In this document: positions 27,246-36,294 of the stretch, in pieces | How the letters are laid out: every line of letters begins with the position of its first letter | Position numbering within the stretch: position 1 is the stretch's first letter | Source of the DNA: Rippkaea orientalis PCC 8801 | GTDB taxonomy: Bacteria; Cyanobacteriota; Cyanobacteriia; Cyanobacteriales; Microcystaceae | Length of the DNA: 64,000 nt | Direction: 5' to 3' | NCBI RefSeq assembly: GCF_000021805.1 | Contig: NC_011726.1 | Span: 4,558,097 to 4,622,096 of the forward strand | Program-made: the position numbers and the translations under genes | The notes under the pieces: model-generated | What the model saw: only the letters and a program-made list of their open reading frames with translations | Database searches by the model: none | What the model was told of the DNA's origin: nothing

Positions 27246-27764
27246 CGGTTAATACTGAGAAACACGCTTTGATAATCATACTTCGAGTGTACCATTAGGA
27301 TTCCTCATTGTGTCTTTCTAGTTACAAGACTCTTTATTCCTCCTCACCCGACAAAACCAGGGCAAATGCTCGTAAGGTTATCAAAACTTTCAGTAATATT
27401 AGCCTAAATTCTCTTGTTGATAACTAATAAAATAGCTAATTACTTGATTTGACTTTTTTTAGTTAATCCTAAAAATACCGAAAGGGTTATCTGTGGCTTT
27501 CCTTATTTCCGTGAAATTACCGTTACAAGTGATTGGGATCACGGCTTAACATTGATGAAGGAGAAAGCAATAATATTTTTGTTTTCTAACTTTTAATTGT
27601 AGCTAATCCAGCCAATTAGTACTCATCAAGGGGTATTTTTAAGTAGTCAAAATAACTTGTTTTCTTTGATTTTTTATTTTTTATTTCTATATTCTTATCA
27701 TGGCTGGATCTACGTTTTAAAAGTAATTAGTTCTCACAACAACAAGTATTTTGGAGAAAAAACC
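27246..27764. other. Divergent intergenic region upstream of the M10 protease
   Basis: This 519-base AT-rich region separates the DUF3134 gene from the protease start at 27765. An in-frame start at 27657 exists but would give a hydrophobic N-terminus not seen in this secretion class, and the ribosome site favours 27765. A short CCGTGA/TCACGG pairing occurs at 27508-27544. I see no gene or clear operator. Confidence 0.45.
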
Positions 27765-30700
27765 ATGAGTATAGCTGTAGATTCTATTGAGCCTTTAAAT
27801 AGCGACTATTATAATACTAATCAGTCCGAAAATAATTTACTTGATCAAAGTAATGGTTGGTTAGACAGTAATTTGAGTCAACACAATTTTTCGAGTTCTA
27901 ATTTGAGTTGTAATTGTCCTACTTGCGCTAGTAGCATATCGTCTGATCCTCAAAACCTTGTTAGCAATACTGGCAGTTTATCTCCGACTCAAACATTAAC
28001 AACAATTCCGACTAATACCTTACTTTCAGGTTATAAATGGAGTTTGTCTTCATCTAATCCTGTCATCACTTATAGTTTCTACGAAAATGATGTTTTTGGG
28101 GGGTCTTATTATGGCAGTGAAACGGGAGTTAGAGAAGTCAGCCAAGCAGTAAAAACCAACGTTAGGTCAATTCTTAACTCTTTAGAAAGCATCATTAATG
28201 TTGATTTTGTTGAAGTAGTTGAAACTAATACCAGTACCATAGGACAGATGCGTTTTATGGTTTCTAATAATCCTGGTTATGCCTATGCTTATTATCCTTA
28301 TAGTAATTCGGTACAAAGCACTGCCGGAGATATTCACTTAAATGGCAGTTATGATCGTTTAGGGGATACTAACGGTTTTCAGAATGCACCCGGAACCCAC
28401 GGTTATATGACTCTCATTCATGAAATTGGCCATGCCATGGGGTTAAAACATTCCTTTGAAGCAACGGCTTTAGATCCGGCTTTAGATAATAATAATTATA
28501 CGGTCATGGGCTATAATTTCCTCTATGGAGATGTGAGTACAGCCTCGACATTTATGCCCTTAGATATTGCTGCTTTACAGTCTCTCTATGGGGCTAAAGC
28601 AACTAATACCACCAATGATACCTATCGCTTTACCAATCGCATCGATCAGTTTACCATTAATGGTCAACCATCGGTTACTTCTTCTAATAATATTAAACAA
28701 ACGATAGTCGATACAGGGGGAATTGATACCCTGGATTTTTCCCAATTAGTGAGTTATTCTGCTGGCTATCGTATTGACTTAAATGGGTCAGGGTCAATTA
28801 CTAAACAAGATGCTTATCTCAATACGAATTATAGCGTCAATGGAGTAACGTATAAATCCACTTCATCCGGAACATTTTTATCCTATGATACAGTAATTGA
28901 AAATGTTGTTAATAGTAGCAGTAAAGATTCGATTTACCTCAATAGTTCAGCTAATATCATTAGTGGCTATAGTTCAACCAAAGCTACAAGCAATGATGTT
29001 ATTTATAATGCTACTTCTCAAGATTTACTTAAACTTGATTATAATGCCGCACAAATAACGAGTACTCAAAGTGGGAATGATCGCCTTTTGAGACTAGGAA
29101 CAAATGGGTCTATTACCCTCAAAAATTACTATCTTAATACAGCCAATCAAATCCAAATTAGCTATCTTGATAGTGTTAATGTTTCTATCAGTGATGCTCA
29201 AATTCTCGAAGGCAATAGCGGGATACAAAATCTAGTCTTTACGGTTAGTTTAGGGTCTGCGATTAATCAAAATTTAACCCTTTACTACAGTACGGCTGAT
29301 GGAACTGCAACGGGAGGGGTTGATTATGTATCAGCAAGCAATCAAAGCTTAACTTTTTTAGCAGGAGAAACGCAAAGAACGATTAGTGTTGGAGTTAACG
29401 GAGATTGGGAAATTGAAAATAATGAAACGTTCTTTGTCAATTTGATTAATACCCCAAGTAATGTCACACTTGTCGATGGACAAGCAATGGGAACAATTCT
29501 TAATGATGATACCCTGCCACAACTTTCTATTGGTGATGTTACAGTTAATGAAAATGGAATAGCAACGGTTAATGTGAGTCTTTCTAGTTCATCTAATTCG
29601 ACCGTTAGTGTTAATTATAGTATGGCCGATGGAACTGCGATCGCCGATCAAGATTATATAGCAGAAACTGGTACATTAACTTTTGCAGCCGGGGTCACAA
29701 CTCAATCAATTGTTTTAAATAATATTATCAATGATTCGAGTTATGAAGGTAATAACGAAACCTTTTTTGTTAATCTGAGTAGTGCCGTTAATGCCGATAT
29801 TCAAGATGGACAAGGAATAGTAACCATTGTTGATGATGATATCCTGCCACAGCTTTCTATTGGTGATGTTACAGTTAATGAAAATGGAATAGCAACGGTT
29901 AATGTGAGTCTTTCTAATCCATCTAATTCGACCATTAGTGTTAATTATAGTATGTCCGATGGAACCGCGATCGCCGGTCAAGATTATATAGCAGAAACTG
30001 GTACATTAACCTTTGCAGCCGGGGTCACAACTCAATCAATTATTTTGAATAATATTATCAATGATTCGAGTTATGAAGCTAATGACGAAACCTTTTTTGT
30101 TAATCTGAGTAATGCCGTTAATGCCGATATTCAAGATGGACAAGGAATAGTAACCATTGTTGATGATGATATCCTGCCACAGCTTTCTATTGGTGATGTT
30201 ACAGTTAATGAAAATGGAACGGCAACGGTTAATGTGAATCTTTCTAGTTCATCTAATTCGACCGTTAGTGTTAATTATAGTATGGCCGATGGAACCGCGA
30301 TCGCCGGTCAAGATTATATAGCAGAAACTGGTACATTAACCTTTGCAGCCGGGGTCACAACTCAATCAATTATTTTGAATAATATTATCAATGATTCGAG
30401 TTATGAAGCTAATGACGAAACCTTTTTTGTTAATCTGAGTAATGCTGTGAATGCCGATATTCAAGATGGACAAGGAATAGTAACCATTGTTGATGATGAT
30501 ACCCTGCCACAGCTTTCTATTGGTGATGTTACAGTTAATGAAAATGGAACGGCAACGGTTAATGTGAGTCTTTCTAGTTCATCTAATTCGACCGTTAGTG
30601 TTAATTATAGTATGGCCGATGGAACCGCGATCGCCGGTCAAGATTATATAGCAGAAACTGGTACATTAACCTTTGCAGCCGGGGTCACAACTCAATCAAT

Positions 30701-31574
30701 TGTTTTGAATAATATTATCAATGATTCGAGTTATGAAGGTAATAACGAAACCTTTTTTGTTAATCTGAGTAATGCCGTTAATGCCGATATTCAAGATGGA
30801 CAAGGAATGGTGACAATTATTGATAATGATCTTTCTCTACCTACTCTTTCGATTAGTGACGTAAGTCTCATAGAAGGGAACGTTCAAGGGAAAACGAGCA
30901 AAACAACTTTTAGTTTTACAGTCAATCTTTCTCAAGCAAGTAATGAAACAATAACCCTTAATTATGCTACAGCTAATGGAACAGCTACCGCAGGTTCAGA
31001 TTATGTTAGCAAGAGTGGAACACTAACGTTTAATGCGGGAACGACTAGCCAAAAAATTAGTGTAACAGTTAACCGAGACTCTACTGTTGAAGCCAATGAA
31101 ACTTTCTTTGTTAATTTAACCAATGCGCTTAATGCTACCTTAGCAGATAGTCAAGGTCAGGGAGTCATTATGAATGATGATAGTAGTAGTATTAGTAGCA
31201 CAAAAAGTAGCTCTACTACAACTCAATCCTCTAATATAACAACTGGTCTTAATTTAAGTCAGTTTGATACCGATAAGGTCGATATTTTAACCGGAACTAA
31301 TGGCAAAGATACTTTTATTTTGGGCGATAATAATCGTTCTTTTTATACCGAGTTTGGTTTAGATGATTTTGCAATAATTAGTGAGTTCAATTCCAACAAT
31401 GATGTCATTCAATTACAGGGTAATGCTTCTTTGTATCGGTCAGAGTCCTATGGTATAGGTAGTCTGCAAGGAACGGCAATTTTCCAAACGAATAATGGTA
31501 GCAATGATTTAGTTGCTATACTAGAAGGCGTTAATTCTGTTGATTTTGAAACAAAAGCTTTCAGTTTTGTTTAA
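27765..31574 (+). CDS. Secreted M10 (serralysin-type) metalloprotease with Calx-beta repeats
   Basis: 1269 residues from the ATG at 27765, with GGAG upstream. A Ser/Asn-rich N-terminus leads to a zinc protease domain (about 100-290) with the HExxHxxGxxH site HEIGHAMGLKHS (His219, His223, His229) and the Met-turn YTVMGYN. About residues 475-1140 contain six Calx-beta domains; the middle four are nearly identical 110-residue copies. The last about 110 residues (VDILTGTNGKDTFILGD, then DFAIISEFNSNNDVIQL) resemble the C-terminal export signal of type I secreted proteins. There is no N-terminal signal peptide, consistent with type I secretion. Calcium binding by the repeats is expected. Confidence 0.9.
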   Translation: MSIAVDSIEPLNSDYYNTNQSENNLLDQSNGWLDSNLSQHNFSSSNLSCNCPTCASSISSDPQNLVSNTGSLSPTQTLTTIPTNTLLSGYKWSLSSSNPVITYSFYENDVFGGSYYGSETGVREVSQAVKTNVRSILNSLESIINVDFVEVVETNTSTIGQMRFMVSNNPGYAYAYYPYSNSVQSTAGDIHLNGSYDRLGDTNGFQNAPGTHGYMTLIHEIGHAMGLKHSFEATALDPALDNNNYTVMGYNFLYGDVSTASTFMPLDIAALQSLYGAKATNTTNDTYRFTNRIDQFTINGQPSVTSSNNIKQTIVDTGGIDTLDFSQLVSYSAGYRIDLNGSGSITKQDAYLNTNYSVNGVTYKSTSSGTFLSYDTVIENVVNSSSKDSIYLNSSANIISGYSSTKATSNDVIYNATSQDLLKLDYNAAQITSTQSGNDRLLRLGTNGSITLKNYYLNTANQIQISYLDSVNVSISDAQILEGNSGIQNLVFTVSLGSAINQNLTLYYSTADGTATGGVDYVSASNQSLTFLAGETQRTISVGVNGDWEIENNETFFVNLINTPSNVTLVDGQAMGTILNDDTLPQLSIGDVTVNENGIATVNVSLSSSSNSTVSVNYSMADGTAIADQDYIAETGTLTFAAGVTTQSIVLNNIINDSSYEGNNETFFVNLSSAVNADIQDGQGIVTIVDDDILPQLSIGDVTVNENGIATVNVSLSNPSNSTISVNYSMSDGTAIAGQDYIAETGTLTFAAGVTTQSIILNNIINDSSYEANDETFFVNLSNAVNADIQDGQGIVTIVDDDILPQLSIGDVTVNENGTATVNVNLSSSSNSTVSVNYSMADGTAIAGQDYIAETGTLTFAAGVTTQSIILNNIINDSSYEANDETFFVNLSNAVNADIQDGQGIVTIVDDDTLPQLSIGDVTVNENGTATVNVSLSSSSNSTVSVNYSMADGTAIAGQDYIAETGTLTFAAGVTTQSIVLNNIINDSSYEGNNETFFVNLSNAVNADIQDGQGMVTIIDNDLSLPTLSISDVSLIEGNVQGKTSKTTFSFTVNLSQASNETITLNYATANGTATAGSDYVSKSGTLTFNAGTTSQKISVTVNRDSTVEANETFFVNLTNALNATLADSQGQGVIMNDDSSSISSTKSSSTTTQSSNITTGLNLSQFDTDKVDILTGTNGKDTFILGDNNRSFYTEFGLDDFAIISEFNSNNDVIQLQGNASLYRSESYGIGSLQGTAIFQTNNGSNDLVAILEGVNSVDFETKAFSFV
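29514..30833 (+). repeat. Four tandem 330-bp Calx-beta coding repeats
   Basis: Units start at 29514, 29844, 30174 and 30504, each with CTGCCACA(A/G)CTTTCTATTGG and exactly 330 bases apart. They differ at only a few positions (for example GGAATAGCA versus GGAACGGCA, and GAAGGTAATAAC versus GAAGCTAATGAC). Each unit carries a GCGATCGCC HIP1 site. Flanking Calx-beta domains at 29180-29513 and 30834-31180 are clearly diverged. Confidence 0.96.
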
Positions 31575-31597
31575 TCACTGTTTTCCCCTTAAATTCC

Positions 31598-31627
31598 ACA
31601 GCCTATGAAGATAGGCTGTTTCTTTTT
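31598..31627 (+). terminator. Intrinsic terminator after the M10 protease
   Basis: ACAGCCTAT (31598-31606) pairs perfectly with ATAGGCTGT (31611-31619) around a 4-base loop and is followed by TTCTTTTT, a textbook rho-independent terminator 24 bases after the stop. Confidence 0.92.
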
Positions 31628-31689
31628 AACGCTGCACTTGTCTAGCCATCGAGAATTGATATCATAGAAATCAAGACTATTGAGTAAGT

Positions 31690-31717
31690 GTTCACTATTC
31701 ACTATCCACTATCCACT
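31690..31717. repeat. Heptamer tandem repeat (TTCACTA units)
   Basis: Four 7-base units GTTCACT/ATTCACT/ATCCACT/ATCCACT lie immediately before the start of the M20 amidohydrolase gene, ending 6 bases before its ATG. Confidence 0.8.
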
Positions 31718-31722
31718 GTTTT

Positions 31723-32934
31723 ATGACCCTATCTAGTCTTCCCACGATTTCTAACGTTAATTTGTCCCAAATTCGTTTAGAAATTCGCACCCTACAATCA
31801 AAATTAGTACAATGGCGTAGACAGTTTCATCAATACCCAGAATTAGGGTTTAAAGAAAAAGCAACGGCAGCCTTTATTGCACAAACCTTAACAGAAATAG
31901 GCATTCCCCATCAAACAGGCATTGCTAAGACAGGTATTGTAGCTACTATCACCAGTCCCCACCCCGGTCCTGTGTTAGCCATTCGGGCCGATATGGATGC
32001 TTTACCCATTCAAGAAGAGAACGAAGTCCCCTATTGTTCCCGACACGATGGAATTATGCACGCTTGTGGACACGACGGTCATACCGCGATTGCCTTGGGA
32101 ACGGCGGACTATCTTTGGCGACACCGTGAAGCGTTTCGAGGAACGGTTAAAATTATCTTTCAACCGGCCGAAGAAAGTCCAGGGGGGGCAAAACCGATGA
32201 TTGAGGAAGGAGTCCTCAAAAATCCAGATGTAGATGCCATTATTGGACTGCACCTATGGAATAATTTACCCTTGGGGACAGTTGGGGTACGCAGTGGACC
32301 GTTAATGGCTGCGGTGGAGTGTTTTGACCTAGATATCTTTGGAAAAGGGGGTCATGGGGCTATGCCTCATCAAACCGTCGATTCTGTGGTAGTCAGTGCC
32401 CAAATTGTCAATGCGTTACAAACCATTGTTGCGCGTAATATTAATCCCATCGATTCAGCCGTGGTGACGGTGGGAGAACTCCACGCCGGGACTGCTTTAA
32501 ATGTGATTGCTGACCAGGCAAAAATGAGGGGAACCGTGCGTTATTTTAACCCTCAGTTTAAAGGCTATTTTGGTCAACGAATTGAAGAAATTGTAGCGGG
32601 AATTTGTCAAAGTTTTGGGGCTACCTACGAGTTAAATTATTGGTGGTTATACCCTCCAGTGATTAATGATGAAAAAATGGCCGAGTTAGTGCGTTCTGTG
32701 GCTTTAGATGTCGTAGAAACTTCTACTGGAATTGTCCCGACTTGTCAGACAATGGGGGGAGAAGATATGTCTTTCTTTTTAGAAGAAGTCCCGGGCTGTT
32801 ACTTTTTTTTGGGGTCAGCTAATCCCGATAAAGGCTTAAGTTATCCTCACCATCATCCCCGTTTTGATTTCGATGAAAGTGTCTTATCAATGGGGGTAGA
32901 AATGTTCGTAAGATGCGTTGAAAAATTTGATTAG
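31723..32934 (+). CDS. M20 family metal amidohydrolase (peptidase M20D)
   Basis: 403 residues, of the IAA-amino-acid hydrolase/hippurate hydrolase type. The dinuclear metal site residues are visible in HACGHDGH, the catalytic Glu in PAEESPGGA, and a further ligand in GLHLWNNLPLG. The dimerisation lid (about 195-310, GKGGHGAMPHQ) is intact, and the C-terminal His ligand lies in SYPHHHPRFDFDE. It hydrolyses N-acyl amino acids; the physiological substrate is unknown. No signal peptide. The start at 31723 directly abuts a heptamer repeat, so no ordinary ribosome site is visible. Confidence 0.92.
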   Translation: MTLSSLPTISNVNLSQIRLEIRTLQSKLVQWRRQFHQYPELGFKEKATAAFIAQTLTEIGIPHQTGIAKTGIVATITSPHPGPVLAIRADMDALPIQEENEVPYCSRHDGIMHACGHDGHTAIALGTADYLWRHREAFRGTVKIIFQPAEESPGGAKPMIEEGVLKNPDVDAIIGLHLWNNLPLGTVGVRSGPLMAAVECFDLDIFGKGGHGAMPHQTVDSVVVSAQIVNALQTIVARNINPIDSAVVTVGELHAGTALNVIADQAKMRGTVRYFNPQFKGYFGQRIEEIVAGICQSFGATYELNYWWLYPPVINDEKMAELVRSVALDVVETSTGIVPTCQTMGGEDMSFFLEEVPGCYFFLGSANPDKGLSYPHHHPRFDFDESVLSMGVEMFVRCVEKFD

Positions 32935-33031
32935 TCGCGCAATTCTATGATTTTCATTAAATTTATAGGAGAGTTGACCTCAATAGTGATAGTTTAAAGG
33001 ATGTCCTTAAATTTGTCAGGCTTTCCTCATC

Positions 33032-33979
33032 ATGGCAGAAAAGCTAAAACCAGACTGGGCTGGAGAAGATTTCCTCTCTCGCTTCGTTAATCGTTTAATT
33101 GAATCTAAACCCCTGTATCGCCTCATGAAAAACCAGGCCCGACAGGTTTTGATTAATACTGCTACAAAAAAAGGGATTCCTTGGCGAGAAGACTGTCAAA
33201 AACTCGAAAAATCACCCGCCAAAAGCTTATTAGAAGAAATCACAAATCCTGACGTTATCTATCCCGACTATTATCTCGTTCCCTTTCATGCCTATGATGA
33301 AGGCAATTTATGCTGGCCAGCGGCTTTTGAAGCAGACTCCGCTACCCACTCTATGGCTTTAAGAGTCTGGAAAAACGAAGATTTGACCCCAGAAGTCGCC
33401 CAAAACCGTTTACGCGGAAGTTTTCACGAAATTCTAGAAGATTATAGCCCCAAGGTAGTTAGGGATGTCCTAGACATTGGTTGTTCTGTGGGGGTTTCTA
33501 CCCTAAGTGTTCATCGTTACTATTGTCAAAGACAGCAGGAGACTGTACGAACAGTGGGATTAGATTTATCCCCCTATATGTTAGCCGTTGCTAAAGTTAA
33601 AGATGAACAGCAAGAAATCGCCGCATGGGTTCATGGCTTAGCTGAAACAACCGAGTTTCCTGACAATTCTTTTGATGTCATTACGATTCAATTTCTTCTC
33701 CATGAACTCCCCGGAAAAGCGAGTACCGCAATTTTTGCAGAAGCGTTGAGGATTCTTCGTCCAGGGGGGGTGTTAGGGATTGTTGATAATAATCCTAAGT
33801 CTCCTGTTATTCAAAACTTACCCCCTGCTTTATTTGTTCTGATGAAAAGTACAGAACCTTGGAGTGATGATTACTATACGTTTGATGTAGAATCCGCGTT
33901 AAAAGAAGTTGGATTTGAGTATAAAACAACGCTTCCAAGTGACCCTCGCCATCGAACGATTATTGCTATAAAAAAATGA
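33032..33979 (+). CDS. Class I SAM-dependent methyltransferase
   Basis: 315 residues. An N-terminal helical part of about 140 residues (LLEEITNPDVIYPDYYLVPFHAY region) precedes a Rossmann methyltransferase domain with the SAM loop LDIGCSVGVSTLSV (about 150), GLDLSPYMLAVA, and FDVITIQFLLHELP. Such proteins are conserved in cyanobacteria and often annotated only as methyltransferases; the acceptor is unknown. No membrane segment. It converges with panB, 7 bases between stop codons. Confidence 0.88.
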   Translation: MAEKLKPDWAGEDFLSRFVNRLIESKPLYRLMKNQARQVLINTATKKGIPWREDCQKLEKSPAKSLLEEITNPDVIYPDYYLVPFHAYDEGNLCWPAAFEADSATHSMALRVWKNEDLTPEVAQNRLRGSFHEILEDYSPKVVRDVLDIGCSVGVSTLSVHRYYCQRQQETVRTVGLDLSPYMLAVAKVKDEQQEIAAWVHGLAETTEFPDNSFDVITIQFLLHELPGKASTAIFAEALRILRPGGVLGIVDNNPKSPVIQNLPPALFVLMKSTEPWSDDYYTFDVESALKEVGFEYKTTLPSDPRHRTIIAIKK

Positions 33980-33986
33980 TTGACGA

Positions 33987-34760
33987 CTAAGGAAATTCTC
34001 CCTCCCGAACCTCTCTAGAAAACTCGTTAACTGCTTCCGTAATTAACCCTCGTAAATTAAGGTAGGATTTAGCAAAGGGGGGTTGTTTTTTGGATAATCC
34101 TAATAAGTCTGCCGTTACCAATACTTGTCCATCACAATGCGGTCCAGCCCCGATACCAATGGTGGGAATAGACAGTTTACTGGTAATGGTTGCCGCCAAA
34201 TTAATCGGGATATGTTCTAAAACCAGGGCAAAAACTCCCGCATTTTCTAGGGCGATCGCTTCTGATATAATCCTCTCAGCATCGATTTCTGTTTGTCCTT
34301 GCTGACGATATCCCAAGCGATGGACAGACTGAGGCGTTAACCCCACATGACCCATAACGGGGATACCAATGCTTGTCAATTGCTGTACGGTTTCCACTGC
34401 CACAGCATGACCCCCTTCGAGTTTAACCCCTTGAGCCCCGGTTTCTTTCAAAACTCGTCCGGCGGAACGGATGGCTTGACTGATGCTTTCTTGATAACTC
34501 AAAAAGGGTAAATCACACACGACTAAGGACTGTTTGACCCCACGACAGACGGCTTTAGCATGGTGTATCATCTCGTCAAGGGTAATGGGTAAGGTTGTCC
34601 GATGACCCAAGGCTACCATGGCTAGGGAGTCCCCTACCAGAATAATATCAACTCCTGCCCCATCCAAAAGTTGAGCTATGGCATAATCCCACGCCGTTAA
34701 GGCAACTAAGGGACGGCCTTGCTGTTTTGCTTGAATCAGATAGGGAAGGGTCATTGCCAT
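33987..34760 (-). CDS. panB: 3-methyl-2-oxobutanoate hydroxymethyltransferase
   Basis: A 257-residue enzyme that makes ketopantoate from alpha-ketoisovalerate and methylene-tetrahydrofolate in pantothenate/CoA synthesis. The Mg-binding and substrate motifs [36 protein letters not shown] and [15 protein letters not shown] are intact. The start [18 protein letters not shown] allows a choice of two nearby Met codons. It is the only pan gene in the window and may share a transcript with chlM upstream (63-base gap). Confidence 0.96.
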   Translation of the reverse strand: MAMTLPYLIQAKQQGRPLVALTAWDYAIAQLLDGAGVDIILVGDSLAMVALGHRTTLPITLDEMIHHAKAVCRGVKQSLVVCDLPFLSYQESISQAIRSAGRVLKETGAQGVKLEGGHAVAVETVQQLTSIGIPVMGHVGLTPQSVHRLGYRQQGQTEIDAERIISEAIALENAGVFALVLEHIPINLAATITSKLSIPTIGIGAGPHCDGQVLVTADLLGLSKKQPPFAKSYLNLRGLITEAVNEFSREVREGEFP

Positions 34761-34806
34761 TAACTAATTAGCAGTTAACAATTATTTATCAATAATTTTA
34801 ACATAT

Positions 34807-34834
34807 TGTTTACTGATAACTGTTTACTGTTCAC
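34807..34834. repeat. Heptamer tandem repeat (TGTTTAC units)
   Basis: Units TGTTTAC, TGATAAC, TGTTTAC, TGTTCAC run in register, straddling the 3' end of chlM; the last units encode its final residues. Confidence 0.7.
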
Positions 34835-35519
34835 TGTTTCGAGTGGCTTCTAGAATACGGGAATAGTAAAAACGGGTACTGGTCATTGCTTTACGTTCAA
34901 TTTTGAAGCCATTGTTTTCTAATATTTCAATGATATCTTTTTCTCGGTGCATATAGGCGCGAGTGGTTTTACTTGGTCCAGGGAAAAATTCACCAATTTT
35001 TTTAAGAACCGTTAAACAAAGAGTTTTTGGGGCAAAACTTAAAATCAAACGAGATTCGGCTAAGGAAGCTAAATGACTAATCATTTTCGCTGCGTCTTCT
35101 GTGGGATAATGAATTAAAACATCCAAACAAATAACCGTGTGATATTTTCCCGTTAACCCTTCCAAATCCTGTACCATAAAGCTAATATTATGCTTATCTC
35201 CTAGGGTTTCTTTGGCTTTTTGGGTGGCTTCTTCCACCATTTTTTGAGAGATGTCACTCGAATACAGTGTAGCACCGGCTTGGGCTAAGGGAATGCTTAG
35301 ACTGCCTACCCCGCATCCTGCATCACAGATTGATAAATTAGCAAGATTATCATCGTTTTTCAGCCATTCTACGACAGTGTCAATGGTTTGCTGATGGCCA
35401 CGGCGAATATCGGCTTGAACTTTGTTAACTTCTCCGTTACCATAAATTCTGCGCCAACGGTCAAATCCTGTGGCGTTGAAATAATCTTTTACAATGGCTT
35501 TATCGTCGATGGTGTTCAT
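34824..35519 (-). CDS. chlM: Magnesium-protoporphyrin IX methyltransferase
   Basis: A 231-residue enzyme methylating the C13 propionate of Mg-protoporphyrin IX in chlorophyll synthesis. The N-terminus DKAIVKDYFNATGFDRWRRI is characteristic of ChlM, as are the following VNKVQADIRRGHQQT and the SAM loop DAGCGVGSLSIPLA. The C-terminus has RAYMHREKDI and TSTRFYYSRILEA. The last few codons (RNSEQ) are encoded within a heptamer repeat, so the C-terminal tail probably arose from repeat sequence. Confidence 0.96.
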   Translation of the reverse strand: MNTIDDKAIVKDYFNATGFDRWRRIYGNGEVNKVQADIRRGHQQTIDTVVEWLKNDDNLANLSICDAGCGVGSLSIPLAQAGATLYSSDISQKMVEEATQKAKETLGDKHNISFMVQDLEGLTGKYHTVICLDVLIHYPTEDAAKMISHLASLAESRLILSFAPKTLCLTVLKKIGEFFPGPSKTTRAYMHREKDIIEILENNGFKIERKAMTSTRFYYSRILEATRNSEQ

Positions 35520-35694
35520 GGGTGGGAGATAGATTAACTTAAAGATTGAGGATACTTTGTTATTTTACTCGATTGTGACTCCGTGACCCAATAATTGACA
35601 ATGAATAATTTATAATTGATAATTAATCATTAGAGCTAATAAGTAATCACTAAATTATTAGCAATTCAATATCTATTAAACCTCAATTTCAGTG

Positions 35695-36186
35695 ATGAAT
35701 GATTCTCCGAAAAAAGTCTTGATCTATACTGATGGTGCCTGTTCAGGAAATCCCGGTTCTGGGGGTTATGGAACCGTCTTAATTTATAATAATCACCGTA
35801 AAGAATTATCTGGGGGATTTCGGTTAACAACTAATAATCGCATGGAAATGATGGCAGCTATTGTCGGGTTAGAAACATTAACTATCAAATGTGCTGTTAC
35901 TTTATATACTGATTCTCGTTATTTAGTTGATGCCATTACTAAAGGTTGGGCTAAAAAATGGAAAGCAAATGGTTGGAAACGTAATGCAAAAGAAAATGCC
36001 AAAAACCCCGATCTTTGGGAAAAATTATTAGACTTATGTAGTCAACATGAGGTCGATTTTGTATGGGTTAAAGGTCATGCAGGACATCAAGAAAATGAAT
36101 ATTGCGATCGCTTAGCTGTTCGAGCATCTCAACAAACTAATTTACCCTCTGATGAGGTCTATGAAAATAAGGGGATCGAGACCTAA
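35695..36186 (+). CDS. rnhA: Ribonuclease HI
   Basis: A 163-residue enzyme cleaving the RNA strand of RNA-DNA hybrids. The catalytic carboxylates are in [14 protein letters not shown] (Asp), [10 protein letters not shown] (Glu), YTDSRYL (Asp) and the late Asp of [11 protein letters not shown], with HAGH before it. The basic handle [15 protein letters not shown] is present. I prefer the ATG at 35695; a GTG at 35692 is in frame. The tail beyond about residue 150 is not conserved. No clear ribosome site is visible. Confidence 0.96.
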   Translation: MNDSPKKVLIYTDGACSGNPGSGGYGTVLIYNNHRKELSGGFRLTTNNRMEMMAAIVGLETLTIKCAVTLYTDSRYLVDAITKGWAKKWKANGWKRNAKENAKNPDLWEKLLDLCSQHEVDFVWVKGHAGHQENEYCDRLAVRASQQTNLPSDEVYENKGIET

Positions 36187-36294
36187 TATTACAGTGAGTT
36201 AGTCACTATCAAAAGTCGCTAAAAAACTTTGTGATTGAAGAGATGTTAGGCTATAGTCATAAAAACGTTTAGACTACTTCAGTTTACCGAGATT

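Noticed and set aside
27657-27764. Upstream start giving the M10 protease a hydrophobic N-terminus.
   Set aside because: The ribosome site and the usual N-terminus of type I secreted proteases favour the ATG at 27765.
29715-29981. Open minus-strand frame across the repeat tract.
   Set aside because: It is the antisense shadow of the repeated coding sequence, without a ribosome site or homology.
29514-30833. The repeats as a CRISPR-like or mobile array.
   Set aside because: Units are 330 bases, in frame and code for complete Calx-beta domains; there are no spacers.
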